A DNA stretch of 64,000 nucleotides from AP-15 sp963796155 (GCA_963796155.1 CAWCKT010000009.1:1-64000); one strand, 5' to 3'; numbered from the stretch's first letter, positions 39,200-49,506 are shown. Notes: generated by a model from the letters alone, not told the origin. Numbers and translations are program-made.

Positions 39200-39472
39200 T
39201 CAATTCAGCGAATCGCGCAAGCCCTTGCCCGGCTTGAACTTGGCCTGCTTCGATGCCGCGATTTTGATTTTCTCGCCCGTGCGCGGATTGCGCCCTTCGG
39301 AAGCTGCCCTCGAAGCCACCGAAAAGGTGCCAAAGCCGACAAGGCGCACATCATCGCCGCCCTTAAGCGCCTCTTGGATCGCGTCGAAAACCGCATCCAC
39401 CGCCTTGCTCGCCTCCGTCTTTCTCAGTTCGGTCTTGCCGACCACGGCGTCGACGAGTTCGTTTCTGTTCAC
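39200..39472 (-). CDS. hupB: DNA-binding protein HU
   Basis: HU, 90 residues, a dimeric nucleoid protein that bends DNA. VRLVGFGTFSVASRAASEGRNPRTGEKIKI holds the beta-arm and the family signature. The start is a GTG at 39472 (MNRNELVDAVVGKTELRKTE). It lies downstream of lon, a frequent order, and upstream of tRNA-Val. Confidence 0.95.
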   Translation of the reverse strand: MNRNELVDAVVGKTELRKTEASKAVDAVFDAIQEALKGGDDVRLVGFGTFSVASRAASEGRNPRTGEKIKIAASKQAKFKPGKGLRDSLN

Positions 39473-39652
39473 GGGTGCCCCCTGCGCGAGTGTGCCGGAT
39501 AGTTGCCGCCTATTCGCCGAAGAGTTTAGAGCGCAGCGGTCGGCGGGTCAACTATGCCGCAGACAAAGAATCGAAGCGATTTTCAGGCATTACAGCGCGT
39601 TGCGGATGCGCCATGTCAGTCCGCCGCTCGGTTGGGCTACGCAGCAACCCGA

Positions 39653-42058
39653 TCAATGCGTTAGCAGCCCCGAACGCTCTTCAGTAGTCGCTGGAATCAC
39701 CGGCTCTGTTTCGCCGTCCTCGGACCACGCCATCGGGGTCAATTGCCCAGCCAGCGCCTGGCCGAGCAGCTCATCCACCGCGCCGACCGGGATGATCTTC
39801 AATCCTCGCTTTACGTTGTCGGGGATCTCCGCCAGATCCTTCTCGTTGTCCTTCGGGATCAGCACTGTCTTCAAGCCGCCGCGAAGCGCCGCGAGGAGCT
39901 TCTCCTTAAGGCCGCCAATCGGCAACACCCGGCCGCGAAGGGTGATCTCGCCCGTCATGGCGATGTCGCGCTTTACCGGAATTCCGGTCAGTACCGAGAC
40001 GATCGAGGTCACCATGGCGACCCCGGCCGAGGGCCCATCCTTGGGTGTGGCGCCCTCCGGCACGTGCACGTGAATGTCCTTCTTCTCAAAGATCGTCGGT
40101 CTTATACCGAAGGCATAGCTGCGCGACTTAACGAAGCTTTCTGCCGCCTGGACCAACTCTTTCATGACGTCGCCAAGCTTGCCGGTCGCGGTCACCCGCC
40201 CTTTTCCGGGGAGCGTGACCGCCTCGATGGTCAACAGTTCGCCGCCAACCTCGGTCCAGGCGAGCCCGGTGGTAATCCCAACCAAGTCCTCGCTCTCGGC
40301 TTCGCCAAAGCGGAATCGCCGAACTCCGGCATATTTCTCAAGGTTGCGCCGCGTCACCGCCACCCGCTCACCCTTCTTCATCAAGATGTCCTTGATCGCC
40401 TTGCGGGTCAGATTGGCGATCTCGCGCTCGAGGTTGCGAACTCCAGCCTCACGCGTGTAATAACGAATTATATCGCGCACCGCGTCGTCGCTGATACTCC
40501 ATTCGTTCTTCTTGAGGCCGTGCGCTGACATCTGTTTGGGAATCAGATGCCGACGGGCGATCTCCACCTTCTCATCCTCGGTGTAGCCGGGGATGCGGAT
40601 GATCTCCATCCGATCCATCAACGGCTGCGGAATGCGCAAGGTGTTTGCCGTAGTGACAAACATCACGTCCGACAGGTCGTAATCCACTTCGAGATAGTGA
40701 TCGTTGAAGGTCGAGTTCTGCTCGGGGTCGAGCACCTCGAGAAGCGCCGAAGACGGGTCGCCCCGCCAATCTGCGCCGAGCTTGTCGACCTCATCGAGCA
40801 AGAAGAGCGGATTTGACGACTTTGCCTTCTTCATGCCCTGCAGGACCTTGCCCGGCATCGAGCCGATATAGGTCCGCCGATGGCCGCGAATCTCCGCTTC
40901 GTCGCGCACGCCGCCAAGCGACATCCGCACAAAATTCCGGCCAGTTGCGCGGGCGACCGACTTGCCGAGCGAGGTCTTGCCGACCCCGGGCGCTCCGACC
41001 AGGCAGAGGATTGGGCCCTTCATTTTCTTCATGCGTTGCTGGACAGCGAGGTATTCGAGAATGCGCTCTTTGACCTTTTCGAGCCCGAAATGATCGGCGT
41101 TGAGCACCTTCTCGGCCCCCGTGATATTCCGTTTGATCTTGGTCCGGTTGTGCCAGGGCACCGAAAGCAGCCAGTCAAGGTAATTACGGACAACCGTCGC
41201 CTCTGCCGACATAGGGCTCATGCTGCGGAGTTTCTTCAGCTCCGCGATCGCCTTGTCGCGCGCTTCCTTCGAGAACTTGGTCTTGTTGATGCGGTCTTCC
41301 AGCTCGGCCATCTCGTCGCGGCCGTCCTCACCCTCGCCGAGCTCCTTTTGTATCGCCTTGAGCTGCTCGTTCAAGTAATACTCGCGCTGGGTCTTCTCCA
41401 TTTGCCGCTTGACGCGGTTGCGGATCCGCTTTTCGACTTGAAGGACGCCAATCTCGCCTTCCATGTAGCCGAACACCTTTTCGAGCCGATCGGAAACCCC
41501 TGCGGTCTCGAGCAGTTCCTGCTTCTCGGGGATCTTCAAATTCAGGTGCGAGGCGACCGTATCGGCGAGCTTGCCCGGATCCTCGATCTGGTTGATCGAG
41601 ACCAGCACTTCCGGCGGGATTTTTTTGTTGAGCTTGATATATTGCTCGAATTGCGAGACCACAGTCCGGGCCAGTGCCTCGGTCTCCTGCTGCGCAGCCG
41701 CGCTCTCGCCGATGGTTTCGGCAAAGGCCTGGAAGAAGAGCTCGTTGTCGGCAAAGCGCTGGATCCGGGCGCGCTGCCCGCCCTCGACGAGCACTTTGAC
41801 CGTGCCGTCGGGCAGCTTGAGCAGCTGGAGCACAGTGCCAACTGTACCGACCGTGTAGATATCCGCGGTGGTCGGATCGTCTTGCGCAGCGTTCTTCTGA
41901 GTGACCAGAAGGATCTGCTTGTCGTCCTTCATCACGTCCTCGAGTGCGCGCACGGATTTGTCGCGCCCAACGAAGAGCGGCACGATCATGTGCGGGAACA
42001 CGACGATGTCGCGAAGCGGCAGGACTGGATAGAGCGCACCGCGCGCATGTTCTAACAT
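39653..42058 (-). CDS. lon: ATP-dependent protease Lon
   Basis: Lon, 801 residues, a cytoplasmic AAA+ protease that removes damaged and regulatory proteins. Domains in order: the N-terminal substrate domain (LYPVLPLRDIVVFPHMIVPLFVGR), the coiled region, Walker A GAPGVGKTS near residue 357, Walker B FLLDEVDK, and the protease domain with the Ser-Lys dyad in PKDGPSAGVAM and the RVLPIGGLKEKL stretch. The start codon lies within the inverted repeat CATGTT-CT-AACATG (42046-42059). Confidence 0.97.
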   Translation of the reverse strand: MLEHARGALYPVLPLRDIVVFPHMIVPLFVGRDKSVRALEDVMKDDKQILLVTQKNAAQDDPTTADIYTVGTVGTVLQLLKLPDGTVKVLVEGGQRARIQRFADNELFFQAFAETIGESAAAQQETEALARTVVSQFEQYIKLNKKIPPEVLVSINQIEDPGKLADTVASHLNLKIPEKQELLETAGVSDRLEKVFGYMEGEIGVLQVEKRIRNRVKRQMEKTQREYYLNEQLKAIQKELGEGEDGRDEMAELEDRINKTKFSKEARDKAIAELKKLRSMSPMSAEATVVRNYLDWLLSVPWHNRTKIKRNITGAEKVLNADHFGLEKVKERILEYLAVQQRMKKMKGPILCLVGAPGVGKTSLGKSVARATGRNFVRMSLGGVRDEAEIRGHRRTYIGSMPGKVLQGMKKAKSSNPLFLLDEVDKLGADWRGDPSSALLEVLDPEQNSTFNDHYLEVDYDLSDVMFVTTANTLRIPQPLMDRMEIIRIPGYTEDEKVEIARRHLIPKQMSAHGLKKNEWSISDDAVRDIIRYYTREAGVRNLEREIANLTRKAIKDILMKKGERVAVTRRNLEKYAGVRRFRFGEAESEDLVGITTGLAWTEVGGELLTIEAVTLPGKGRVTATGKLGDVMKELVQAAESFVKSRSYAFGIRPTIFEKKDIHVHVPEGATPKDGPSAGVAMVTSIVSVLTGIPVKRDIAMTGEITLRGRVLPIGGLKEKLLAALRGGLKTVLIPKDNEKDLAEIPDNVKRGLKIIPVGAVDELLGQALAGQLTPMAWSEDGETEPVIPATTEERSGLLTH

Positions 42059-42194
42059 GAGCCCTCATCTGCAAAAGACGCTCCTGGACGGAGCCGGGAG
42101 GGTAGGCACGAAAACGGCATCCTACAGGTTGGCCTCGTTTCGCCAGCAGTCAAGTCGCCGTGTGAGGGTAGCAGGCCTGTGCTGCACGGCGCGC

Positions 42195-43460
42195 TCAGTC
42201 GCCAGTGCCGACATCGCCACGGCGGTCGGAGTAGATGTGGAGCGGTCTTGCGCGCCCCTCGACCACCTCGCGGTTGATCACGATCTCACTGACGCCGACG
42301 AGGCTCGGCAACTCGAACATCGAGTCGAGAAGGATCGCCTCGAGGATCGATCGCAGCCCGCGAGCGCCGGTCTTGCGCAATATCGCCTTGTGGGCGACTG
42401 CCTTCAGCGCCTCGTCGTTCAACTCCAAGCGAACATCCTCCATCTCAAACAGCCGCTGGTATTGCTTGACGAGGGCGTTCTTTGGCTTGGTCAGGATATC
42501 CACCAGCACGGCCTCGTCGAGGTCGTCGAGCGTCGCTACGACTGGCAGGCGACCGACGAATTCAGGGATCAGCCCAAACTTTAGGAGATCCTCCGGCTCG
42601 AGGTCCTTCAGGATCTCGCCGGTCTTGCGCTCGTCGGGCCCGCGCACCTCGGCTCCGAAGCCGATCGAGGTACCCTGTCGGCGCTGCGCGATGATCTTTT
42701 CGAGTCCGGAAAAGGCACCCCCGCACACAAACAAGATGTTAGTGGTATCGACTTGGAGAAATTCCTGTTGCGGGTGCTTGCGCCCGCCTTGCGGCGGCAC
42801 CGAGGCTATAGTCCCTTCCATGATCTTCAGAAGGGCTTGCTGGACGCCCTCCCCCGACACGTCTCGGGTGATCGAGGGGTTGTCGGACTTGCGCGATATC
42901 TTGTCGACCTCATCGATGTAGACGATCCCGCGCTGCGCGCGCTCGACGTTGTAATCGGCCGCCTGCAGCAGCTTCAGGATGATGTTCTCGACATCCTCCC
43001 CGACATAGCCGGCTTCGGTAAGCGTGGTCGCATCCGCCATCGTGAAGGGCACGTCGATGATCCGCGCCAGGGTCTGGGCGAGCAGCGTCTTGCCCGAGCC
43101 GGTCGGCCCGACCAGCAGGATGTTCGATTTGGCGAGTTCGACATCGTTGTTTTTCGCGCCGTGGGCCAAGCGCTTGTAGTGGTTGTGCACGGCGACCGAA
43201 AGGACGCGCTTGGCATGGTCCTGACCGATTACGTAATCATCGAGCACCTTGCAGATATCACGGGGTCCCGGCACTCCGTCGCGCGACTTGACGAGCGTCG
43301 TTTTGTGCTCTTCACGGATGATGTCCATGCAGAGCTCGACGCATTCGTCGCAGATGAAGACGGTCGGCCCAGCGATCAGCTTTCTGACCTCGTGTTGGCT
43401 CTTTCCACAGAACGAGCAGTAGAGCGTGTTCTTCGAGTCGCTACCGCTGGATTTGGTCAT
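42195..43460 (-). CDS. clpX: ATP-dependent Clp protease ATP-binding subunit ClpX
   Basis: ClpX, 421 residues, unfolds substrates and feeds them to ClpP. The N-terminal zinc domain has the CSFCGKS and CDECVELC pairs. Walker A is GPTGSGKT and Walker B IVYIDEVDKI. The IGFG-type loop that docks onto ClpP (GTSIGFGAEV) is present near residue 270. Gene order tig-clpP-clpX-lon is the usual one. Confidence 0.97.
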   Translation of the reverse strand: MTKSSGSDSKNTLYCSFCGKSQHEVRKLIAGPTVFICDECVELCMDIIREEHKTTLVKSRDGVPGPRDICKVLDDYVIGQDHAKRVLSVAVHNHYKRLAHGAKNNDVELAKSNILLVGPTGSGKTLLAQTLARIIDVPFTMADATTLTEAGYVGEDVENIILKLLQAADYNVERAQRGIVYIDEVDKISRKSDNPSITRDVSGEGVQQALLKIMEGTIASVPPQGGRKHPQQEFLQVDTTNILFVCGGAFSGLEKIIAQRRQGTSIGFGAEVRGPDERKTGEILKDLEPEDLLKFGLIPEFVGRLPVVATLDDLDEAVLVDILTKPKNALVKQYQRLFEMEDVRLELNDEALKAVAHKAILRKTGARGLRSILEAILLDSMFELPSLVGVSEIVINREVVEGRARPLHIYSDRRGDVGTGD

Positions 43461-43586
43461 CGCTACTCCGTCACCGGCGGCCCGGCCCCCGGCTCGACAA
43501 GTATATGTGCTTCTGGCGCATCAACAACCAGTTAATCATACCAGGCAGGGCTTATACCGCCGCCGTCGTCAAGGGTGCGCCCTCTG

Positions 43587-44228
43587 CTACTTGAACCCTT
43601 TCTCCAATTCGTCGCGGCCGGGCCGGTTTTCGACCACCTCGTCGATCAGGCCGAACTCCTTGGCCTCGACCGGTGACAGGAACTTGTCGCGTTCGAGCGC
43701 GGCCTGGATCGCCTCGAGCGGCTGACCCGTATGTTTGACGTAGATCTCGTTGAGGCGCGCTCGCAAGGCCAGGATCTCGCGCGCCTGGATCTCGATGTCG
43801 GTGGCCTGCCCCTGCGCCCCGCCCGAAGGCTGGTGGATCATGATCCGGGAATTCGGCAGCGAATAGCGCTTACCCTTGGCGCCGGCGGCCAGCAGCAGCG
43901 AGCCGGCGGAAGCGGCCTGACCGATGCACACCGTCGCCACCGGCGAGCGGATGTACTGCATCGTGTCGTAGATCGCGAGGCTGGATGTCACGACGCCGCC
44001 CGGTGAGTTGATGTAGAAATTGATGTCCTTGTTCGGGTTGTCCGCCTCCAGGAACAGCAACTGGGCGCAAATCAGGCTGCCGACAGCGTCGTGGATCGGC
44101 CCGACCAGAAAGATGATCCGCTCCTTCAAGAGGCGCGAATAGATGTCATAGGCGCGCTCGCCGCGGTTGGTCTGCTCGACAACCATCGGGACCAAGTTGT
44201 TCATGTACTGTTCGAAATACTCCGACAT
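43587..44228 (-). CDS. clpP: ATP-dependent Clp protease proteolytic subunit
   Basis: ClpP, 213 residues, forms the tetradecameric serine protease. The catalytic Ser is in GQAASAGSLLLA, the His in MIHQPSGGAQGQ, and the Asp follows in the handle region. The ATG at 44228 has the strong ribosome site AAGGAGGT 6 bases upstream. Confidence 0.97.
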   Translation of the reverse strand: MSEYFEQYMNNLVPMVVEQTNRGERAYDIYSRLLKERIIFLVGPIHDAVGSLICAQLLFLEADNPNKDINFYINSPGGVVTSSLAIYDTMQYIRSPVATVCIGQAASAGSLLLAAGAKGKRYSLPNSRIMIHQPSGGAQGQATDIEIQAREILALRARLNEIYVKHTGQPLEAIQAALERDKFLSPVEAKEFGLIDEVVENRPGRDELEKGFK

Positions 44229-44274
44229 TCCAACCTCCTTGGCACAGCCGCGTAGTGCGCGGCTCGGATTGGGG

Positions 44275-45684
44275 TCAACTCGCCGGCTCATCTTCTCCGG
44301 CCGGGTCGCGTACTGCCAACAGCTCCTGCGGGGTGACCTTGCGTTCTTCGATCTTCGCCAGCTCGACGATGAAGTCGATCACCTTGTCCTCGAAAATCGG
44401 CGCCCGCAGATTGTCGATAGCGCCCGGGTTCTGCCGGTAGAAATCGAGGACTTGCCGCTCGTAACCCGGATTACGGCGCGCCTCACGCGTGATCGCCTGG
44501 TTCACTTCGTCCTGGGTCACGGTAATGTTGTTCCTGCGCCCGACCTCCGCAAGCAGCAGGCCCAGCCGTACCCGGCGCTCTGCGATCTGACGGTATTCGG
44601 CTTTCGCCGTCTCCTCGTCTTGGCTCGCCTCACCCGGTTCGGCACCTGCTGGGGCCGCTTCCGCGCCAGCCTCCCCGGAGTTGGTTGAGGGTTCGCCAGC
44701 GTCGGCAACCGTCCGTTGTACTTCCTTCTGCACCTGGTATTGCCGCCAGATATTGTCGAACTCAAGATCTACCATGCCTGGCGGGACTGCGAAGTCGTAA
44801 CCCTCCGCCAGCTTGTCGAGCAGCGACCGCTTCAGCCGTAGACGCGCTGCTGTGTCATAGTCCCGCTGCAGCTGCTGCCGCAGTTCCTGGCGCAGTTCGG
44901 CAAGGTTCGCGAGCCCGACCGCCTGGCCGAGCTCGTCGTCGATCGCGATCGGCAAGCGCTGGCGGATTTCCTTAACATCGACCGTAAAGACGGCCCCCTC
45001 ACCGGCGAGGTCCGCAACCGGGTAATTCTCGGGAAAGGTGACGCTGACAGTACGGTGTTCGCCGGCCGTCGCGCCGATCAGCTGGTCCTCGAAGCCGGGG
45101 ATGGAATTGCCCGCGCCGAGCGCGATCTGGCGATCCTTGCCGCCGGCCCCCGGGATCTCCCGCTCGCCGACCCTTCCTTCGACATCGGCCAGCAGGATAT
45201 CGCCGCTTTCGGCGGGACGCTCGACCACTTCCGACTTCCGCTGCTGCTCGGCGATCCGCTCGAGCGCCCGGTCGACGTCCTCATCCGGCACTTCGACGAC
45301 GAGGCGTTCGATACCAAGATCGGTGAAGCTCGGCTCCGGGATCTCGGGCAACAGCTCGACCGCCATCTTATATTCGAGATCGGCTCCCTCATTGGCCGAT
45401 ACGATGTCAACCTTGGGCGGCAGAGCGGGCCGCAGATTGCGCTCGCTGATCGCTTCGGCCGAACTCGCCTGGAGGGTGCTCTGCAGCACCTCGCCGCGCA
45501 CCGAGGGGCCGAAGCGCTTGCGCAAGATCTGCATCGGCACCTTGCCGGGGCGGAACCCGGGCAGCCGGACCTGTTGGCCGATCTCACCCAGCCGGCGGGC
45601 GATCTCCTGCTCGAGATCGTCAGCCGGGACGGTGATCGTGAATTCGCGTTTGAGCCCGTCGGCGCTGGTTTCTGTCACTTGCAT
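44275..45684 (-). CDS. tig: Trigger factor
   Basis: Trigger factor, 469 residues, a ribosome-bound chaperone. The N-terminal part contains the ribosome-contact region with LPGFRPGKVPMQILRKRFG near residue 40. The peptidyl-prolyl isomerase-like middle domain contains GSGFEDQ-type residues (NSIPGFEDQLIGATAGE). The C-terminal domain is helical and carries an acidic Ala/Glu-rich insert around residue 355. The ATG at 45684 starts MQVTETSADGLKREF. Confidence 0.96.
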   Translation of the reverse strand: MQVTETSADGLKREFTITVPADDLEQEIARRLGEIGQQVRLPGFRPGKVPMQILRKRFGPSVRGEVLQSTLQASSAEAISERNLRPALPPKVDIVSANEGADLEYKMAVELLPEIPEPSFTDLGIERLVVEVPDEDVDRALERIAEQQRKSEVVERPAESGDILLADVEGRVGEREIPGAGGKDRQIALGAGNSIPGFEDQLIGATAGEHRTVSVTFPENYPVADLAGEGAVFTVDVKEIRQRLPIAIDDELGQAVGLANLAELRQELRQQLQRDYDTAARLRLKRSLLDKLAEGYDFAVPPGMVDLEFDNIWRQYQVQKEVQRTVADAGEPSTNSGEAGAEAAPAGAEPGEASQDEETAKAEYRQIAERRVRLGLLLAEVGRRNNITVTQDEVNQAITREARRNPGYERQVLDFYRQNPGAIDNLRAPIFEDKVIDFIVELAKIEERKVTPQELLAVRDPAGEDEPAS

Positions 45685-45733
45685 GGAACAGAGCCTGTAA
45701 TGACCGCGTTTTTGTCGCCCCCGGACCGCGCCG

Positions 45734-45818
45734 TGGTGCGGGCGGGGGGATTTGAACCCCCACGATTTGCATCGCTGGAACCTAAATCCAGTGCGTCTGC
45801 CAATTCCGCCACGCCCGC
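45734..45818 (-). tRNA. tRNA-Leu (anticodon TAG)
   Basis: The 85-base minus-strand sequence starts GCGGGCGTGGCGGAATTGGC. The acceptor stem is perfect, the anticodon loop is TTTAGGT (TAG), a long variable arm is present as in class II tRNAs, the T-arm is GTTCAAATC, and CCA is encoded. It lies 49 bases upstream of tig on the same strand. Confidence 0.96.
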
Positions 45819-45949
45819 CCGGAGCCGCCGGAACCACTACCCCGCCCCAGCCGGGTTCTTAACACAGCCGCCCCCTCCAACATACATGAGCGCATCGACT
45901 TGGGTCGGATGAACGGTTGCCGTCAAGACACCATGAGCACCGAAGGCTG

Positions 45950-47374
45950 TCAGCCGGCTCGGACTAGGTTGCGAATCGCGCTCGAGGCGGCGACCCGCCC
46001 CTCGCCGCGGTAGGCCTCGTGATTGGCTTCGATGTCGGAAAGCCGATAGAGGTAGTTGACCATGATCCCGGCGGATTGGTGCAGGCCTTTTGGGGAAGTG
46101 TCGCCGAGCCAGTTCAACCGCTCGACCCGCGCCCCGTTGCTGAGGTGAAAATGGGCGACCGGGTCGAGGGCGCGACCGGTTGGCGTCCTTTCACGCAAGA
46201 GGTAGCGTGCGCAAAGCCGGATTAGCGGATCGCGTAGGACCGTGGCGATCCGTGGATCGGCATAGCGATCGAGCAGTGCAAGAAGATCCCGCTCCGACAC
46301 CCCCTCGCCGAGCGCCTCGATCGCCGTCCGCTCGGCGGGCAGCAGAAGATCGCCGTTCGCCGGACCGCCTTGTCGCCCGAGCCAGGACCGGAAACCCGGA
46401 GCTGGCGACAGCGTGGCGAACACTCTGAGACGCGGCAGCTCGGTCGCCAGCGCGTCGACGACGCGCTTGATCAGAAAGTCGCCGAAACTGATCCCGTCAA
46501 GGCCGCGCTGGCAGTTCGAAATCGAGTAGAAGATCGCGGTGTCGGCGGACTGCGGATCGCCGATCGGAGCTGCCTCGTCGAGCAGGGCATGAATGTCGCC
46601 GGTCATGCCGGAGACCAGCGCCACCTCGACGAAGATAAGCGGCTCGTCGGGCATGCGGGGATGGAAAAAGGCGAAACAGCGGCGATCCGCGTCGAGGCGG
46701 TTCTTCAGATCGGTCCATCCGCGGATCTCATGCACCGCCTCATAGGCCATCAGCTTCTCGAGCAATGCCGCCGGCAATTCCCAGGTGATGCGCTTGAGCT
46801 CGAGAAAGCCGATGTCGAACCAGTTGGCGAGCAGCCTCTTCAAGTCCTCCTCGAGGCCGGCCACCAGTGGATCGCGTTGCCCGAGCTCGATCAGCTCGGC
46901 GCGCTGGTCGACCAGGAATTTCACCCCCTCCGGGAGCGCGTTGAACTTGCGCAAGAGAGTGATGCGCGGCGGCTCCAGCGCGGCGCGCAACGCCCGCTCG
47001 GTGGCGGCGCGCTGGTCCGTCCCGGAAGCGCTGATCAGCGCCCTGCAACAGCGGTCGATTTCGCGGCGGTCGACATCGAATTCGCCGGCGAGGAGCCGAA
47101 GGAAGCGCTCACGCCCGTCCGCATCGAGCGACAGATAAGTGCGTCCGAGATCGGCCGCCCGGGCGCGCGCCGTGACCTCGCCGCCGCGCCCGTCGAGGCA
47201 GCTCAGCATCTGCTGGCGAAGCCGGTCGGCGTCGTCGGCGGAAATCTCCGGCCTGGGCACGCCTGCCAGCACACCGCGCGCGGACTCGGCGATCTCGCGC
47301 CACGCGCTCCGAAGATTGGTCAGGGTCCGGTCGAAGACGCCTTCGAAAAAACCGGCGTGAGCGGGATCGGTCAT
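45950..47374 (-). CDS. Malonyl-CoA decarboxylase
   Basis: A 474-residue malonyl-CoA decarboxylase of the MLYCD family, which converts malonyl-CoA to acetyl-CoA and CO2. The N-terminal helical domain is followed by the catalytic domain. Conserved stretches include FFHPRMPDEPLIFVEVALV, TAIFYSISNCQRGLDGISFG with the catalytic Ser/Asn region, LRVFATLSPAPGFRSWL, and the His-containing DPVAHFHLSNGARVERLNW. No malonate transport or synthetase genes lie beside it. The length is right for the bacterial form. Confidence 0.93.
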   Translation of the reverse strand: MTDPAHAGFFEGVFDRTLTNLRSAWREIAESARGVLAGVPRPEISADDADRLRQQMLSCLDGRGGEVTARARAADLGRTYLSLDADGRERFLRLLAGEFDVDRREIDRCCRALISASGTDQRAATERALRAALEPPRITLLRKFNALPEGVKFLVDQRAELIELGQRDPLVAGLEEDLKRLLANWFDIGFLELKRITWELPAALLEKLMAYEAVHEIRGWTDLKNRLDADRRCFAFFHPRMPDEPLIFVEVALVSGMTGDIHALLDEAAPIGDPQSADTAIFYSISNCQRGLDGISFGDFLIKRVVDALATELPRLRVFATLSPAPGFRSWLGRQGGPANGDLLLPAERTAIEALGEGVSERDLLALLDRYADPRIATVLRDPLIRLCARYLLRERTPTGRALDPVAHFHLSNGARVERLNWLGDTSPKGLHQSAGIMVNYLYRLSDIEANHEAYRGEGRVAASSAIRNLVRAG

Positions 47375-47508
47375 GGCGGCTCGGGTGCCGTGGATGGGTT
47401 CGGACGAGACGCGAGAACGCGACCGCCGTCAATCCCCAAACGAGGTTAGCGCGGGTTTTGGCCAATTATCGCGCAGCGAGCAGAGAAGCGATCCCGCCCT
47501 TTGCGGCC

Positions 47509-49011
47509 CTATCGGGAAAACATCGGGGAGCTGCCCCGCAGCAGGTCGCGCAGTGCAGGCATGAGCGCCTCGACGAGGTCCTCCGAGACGAGGCCGGCGC
47601 CGAGCCTACCGGCGGCATCGCCATGGAGCCAGACCGCCGCCGCGGCCGCGGTGAACGGCTCCATGCCTTGCGCTAGCAGTCCGAGCACGATCCCGGCGAG
47701 GACGTCGCCGCTGCCCGCGGTCGCCAGTTCGGGAGGCGCGTTGGCGTTGATCGCCACGCGCCCGTCGGGAGCGGCGATGACGGTATCGGCGCCCTTGAGC
47801 AGGATCACCGCACCGCTCTGCCGGGCCGCCCGGCGCGCCCGTTCGGGTTTGCTGCCGGTCGCATCGAAGAGGCGCGCGAACTCGCCCTCGTGCGGCGTCA
47901 TCACGCAAGGCGAACGGATCGCCGAGAACAACGTATCGGGGGCGTCGGCAAACGAAGTCAGCGCATCGGCGTCGAGCACGGTGCGCTTCTCGGCCCCGAG
48001 GATTGCCAGCGCCTCCTCGCGGGTCGCAGCACCCACTCCGGCGCCAGGACCGATCAGCACGGCATTCCGCCTTTTATCAGCGAGAAGCGCGCGGAGATCC
48101 TCGGAACCCGCCACCGGGTGGACGATGACGCCGGTCAGTGCTGCAGCATAGACCGGGAATGCCGCCTCGGGTGCGGCCAGGGTGACGAGCCCGGCACCGG
48201 TCCGAAGGGCGCTCTTGGCCGCCAGCCGGGCCGCACCGGTCATCACCCTGCCGCCGGCGACCAGCGCATGCCCGCGCGTGTACTTGTGGCTTGCGAGGCT
48301 CGGCCGGGGAAATCCGGCACGCCACCACAGGGGCTCGTTGGCGGCGGTGTCAGGCGCGACGCGATCGAGCACCGCGTCGGGGATGCCGATCTGCGCGAGG
48401 ACGATCTCGCCGCAGTGGCTGCGTCCTGGCAGCAGCAAATGGCCCGGCTTCTTGCGGAAGAAGGTGACGGTCGCCGTCGCCCGCGTTGCCGCCCCGCGAA
48501 CCTCGCCGCTCGCCCCGTCGACCCCGCTCGGGACGTCGATCGCGACGACCGGCAGCCCGCGCTCGCCGACCGCCTCGATCACCGCCCGCGCGACGCCCTC
48601 GACGGGGCGCGTCAGCCCGGCGCCGAAGATGCCGTCGACGACGAGGCTGGCGCCGTCGAGTGCGGCCGGCGCCAGCGCCTCGACCGCACCCGGCCAGCGC
48701 GCGGCGGCCGCGGCCGCGTCGCCGCGCAATGCCGCGAGCGAGCCGAGCAGCGCCACCCGCACCGGCCAGCCGCGCTCGACGAGCACGCGCGCGGCGACAA
48801 AACCGTCGCCGCCGTTGTTCCCGGGCCCGCAGAGGATGACGAGCGGCCGCGGCGGCCAGCGCCGCGAGATCGTGTCGGCGACGCCGCGGCCGGCGTTCTC
48901 CATCAGCGCGATGCCGGGAATGCCGCCGGCGATCGTCAGCCGGTCCGCCTCGCCCATCTGCTGCGGCGTCAGCAGCGCGAGCTTGCGCCAACCCGCGGAA
49001 GAAATCGTCAT
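47509..49011 (-). CDS. nnr: Bifunctional NAD(P)H-hydrate epimerase / ADP-dependent dehydratase
   Basis: A 500-residue Nnr protein that repairs damaged NAD(P)H hydrates. The N-terminal epimerase domain has the GPGNNGGDGFVAARVL motif near residue 62. The C-terminal kinase-like dehydratase domain has MTPHEGEFARLF and NAPPELATAGSGDVLAGIV. Both halves look intact. The gene body is extremely GC-rich and produces long open frames on the other strand, which are not genes. Confidence 0.95.
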   Translation of the reverse strand: MTISSAGWRKLALLTPQQMGEADRLTIAGGIPGIALMENAGRGVADTISRRWPPRPLVILCGPGNNGGDGFVAARVLVERGWPVRVALLGSLAALRGDAAAAAARWPGAVEALAPAALDGASLVVDGIFGAGLTRPVEGVARAVIEAVGERGLPVVAIDVPSGVDGASGEVRGAATRATATVTFFRKKPGHLLLPGRSHCGEIVLAQIGIPDAVLDRVAPDTAANEPLWWRAGFPRPSLASHKYTRGHALVAGGRVMTGAARLAAKSALRTGAGLVTLAAPEAAFPVYAAALTGVIVHPVAGSEDLRALLADKRRNAVLIGPGAGVGAATREEALAILGAEKRTVLDADALTSFADAPDTLFSAIRSPCVMTPHEGEFARLFDATGSKPERARRAARQSGAVILLKGADTVIAAPDGRVAINANAPPELATAGSGDVLAGIVLGLLAQGMEPFTAAAAAVWLHGDAAGRLGAGLVSEDLVEALMPALRDLLRGSSPMFSR

Positions 49012-49101
49012 CGGCGAGATGTAGGCAGCTCTCGGCGCGGCGGAAACCCTGCGAACCCGACCTTGACGCCTCGCCCGCGAACCGTTACCTCCAGCGCCGG
49101 C

Positions 49102-49179
49102 GGCGGGTGTAGCTCAGCTGGTTAGAGCGCCAGATTGTGGATCTGGATGTCGCCGGTTCGAATCCGGTCACTCGCCCCA
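49102..49179 (+). tRNA. tRNA-His (anticodon GTG)
   Basis: The sequence starts GGCGGGTGTAGCTCAGCTGG. The anticodon loop is TTGTGGA (GTG), the T-arm is GTTCGAATC, and CCA is encoded. The extra 5' G pairs with C73, which is specific to tRNA-His. Its 3' end borders a lower-GC accessory region. Confidence 0.96.
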
Positions 49180-49506
49180 ATGTTTTCAATATCTTACAAC
49201 AGCAAAAGCGGCAGCCATCCTGCCTGAGTTCGAGAGTACCAGGGATCGTGGGTTCCATTTGGGTACCAACGCCCCGTAGCGTTTGCGCCCGGCGCTCCTC
49301 TTATTGCGGCGGCGCATCCACTATTCGGAACCGAACCTGGAGCATCGTGGAAACAGTCTGGAAAGAGTGTCGCAGCGCCAATTCGCTGAGTTTGGAGATA
49401 CCTAGGCCCTCCGACCGCTGGCCAAAGGTCGACGCGCAGGGCACGGGCGGCGAGCTGCTCGCTAACAGAGGCCCGGTCTCGATCCCATCGCGAAACAGGT
49501 GTCCGC
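49180..49506. other. Gene-free start of the accessory region
   Basis: About 330 bases directly after tRNA-His without a gene. I looked for an integrase or for a second copy of the tRNA 3' end (attachment site) and found neither in the window. Confidence 0.5.
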
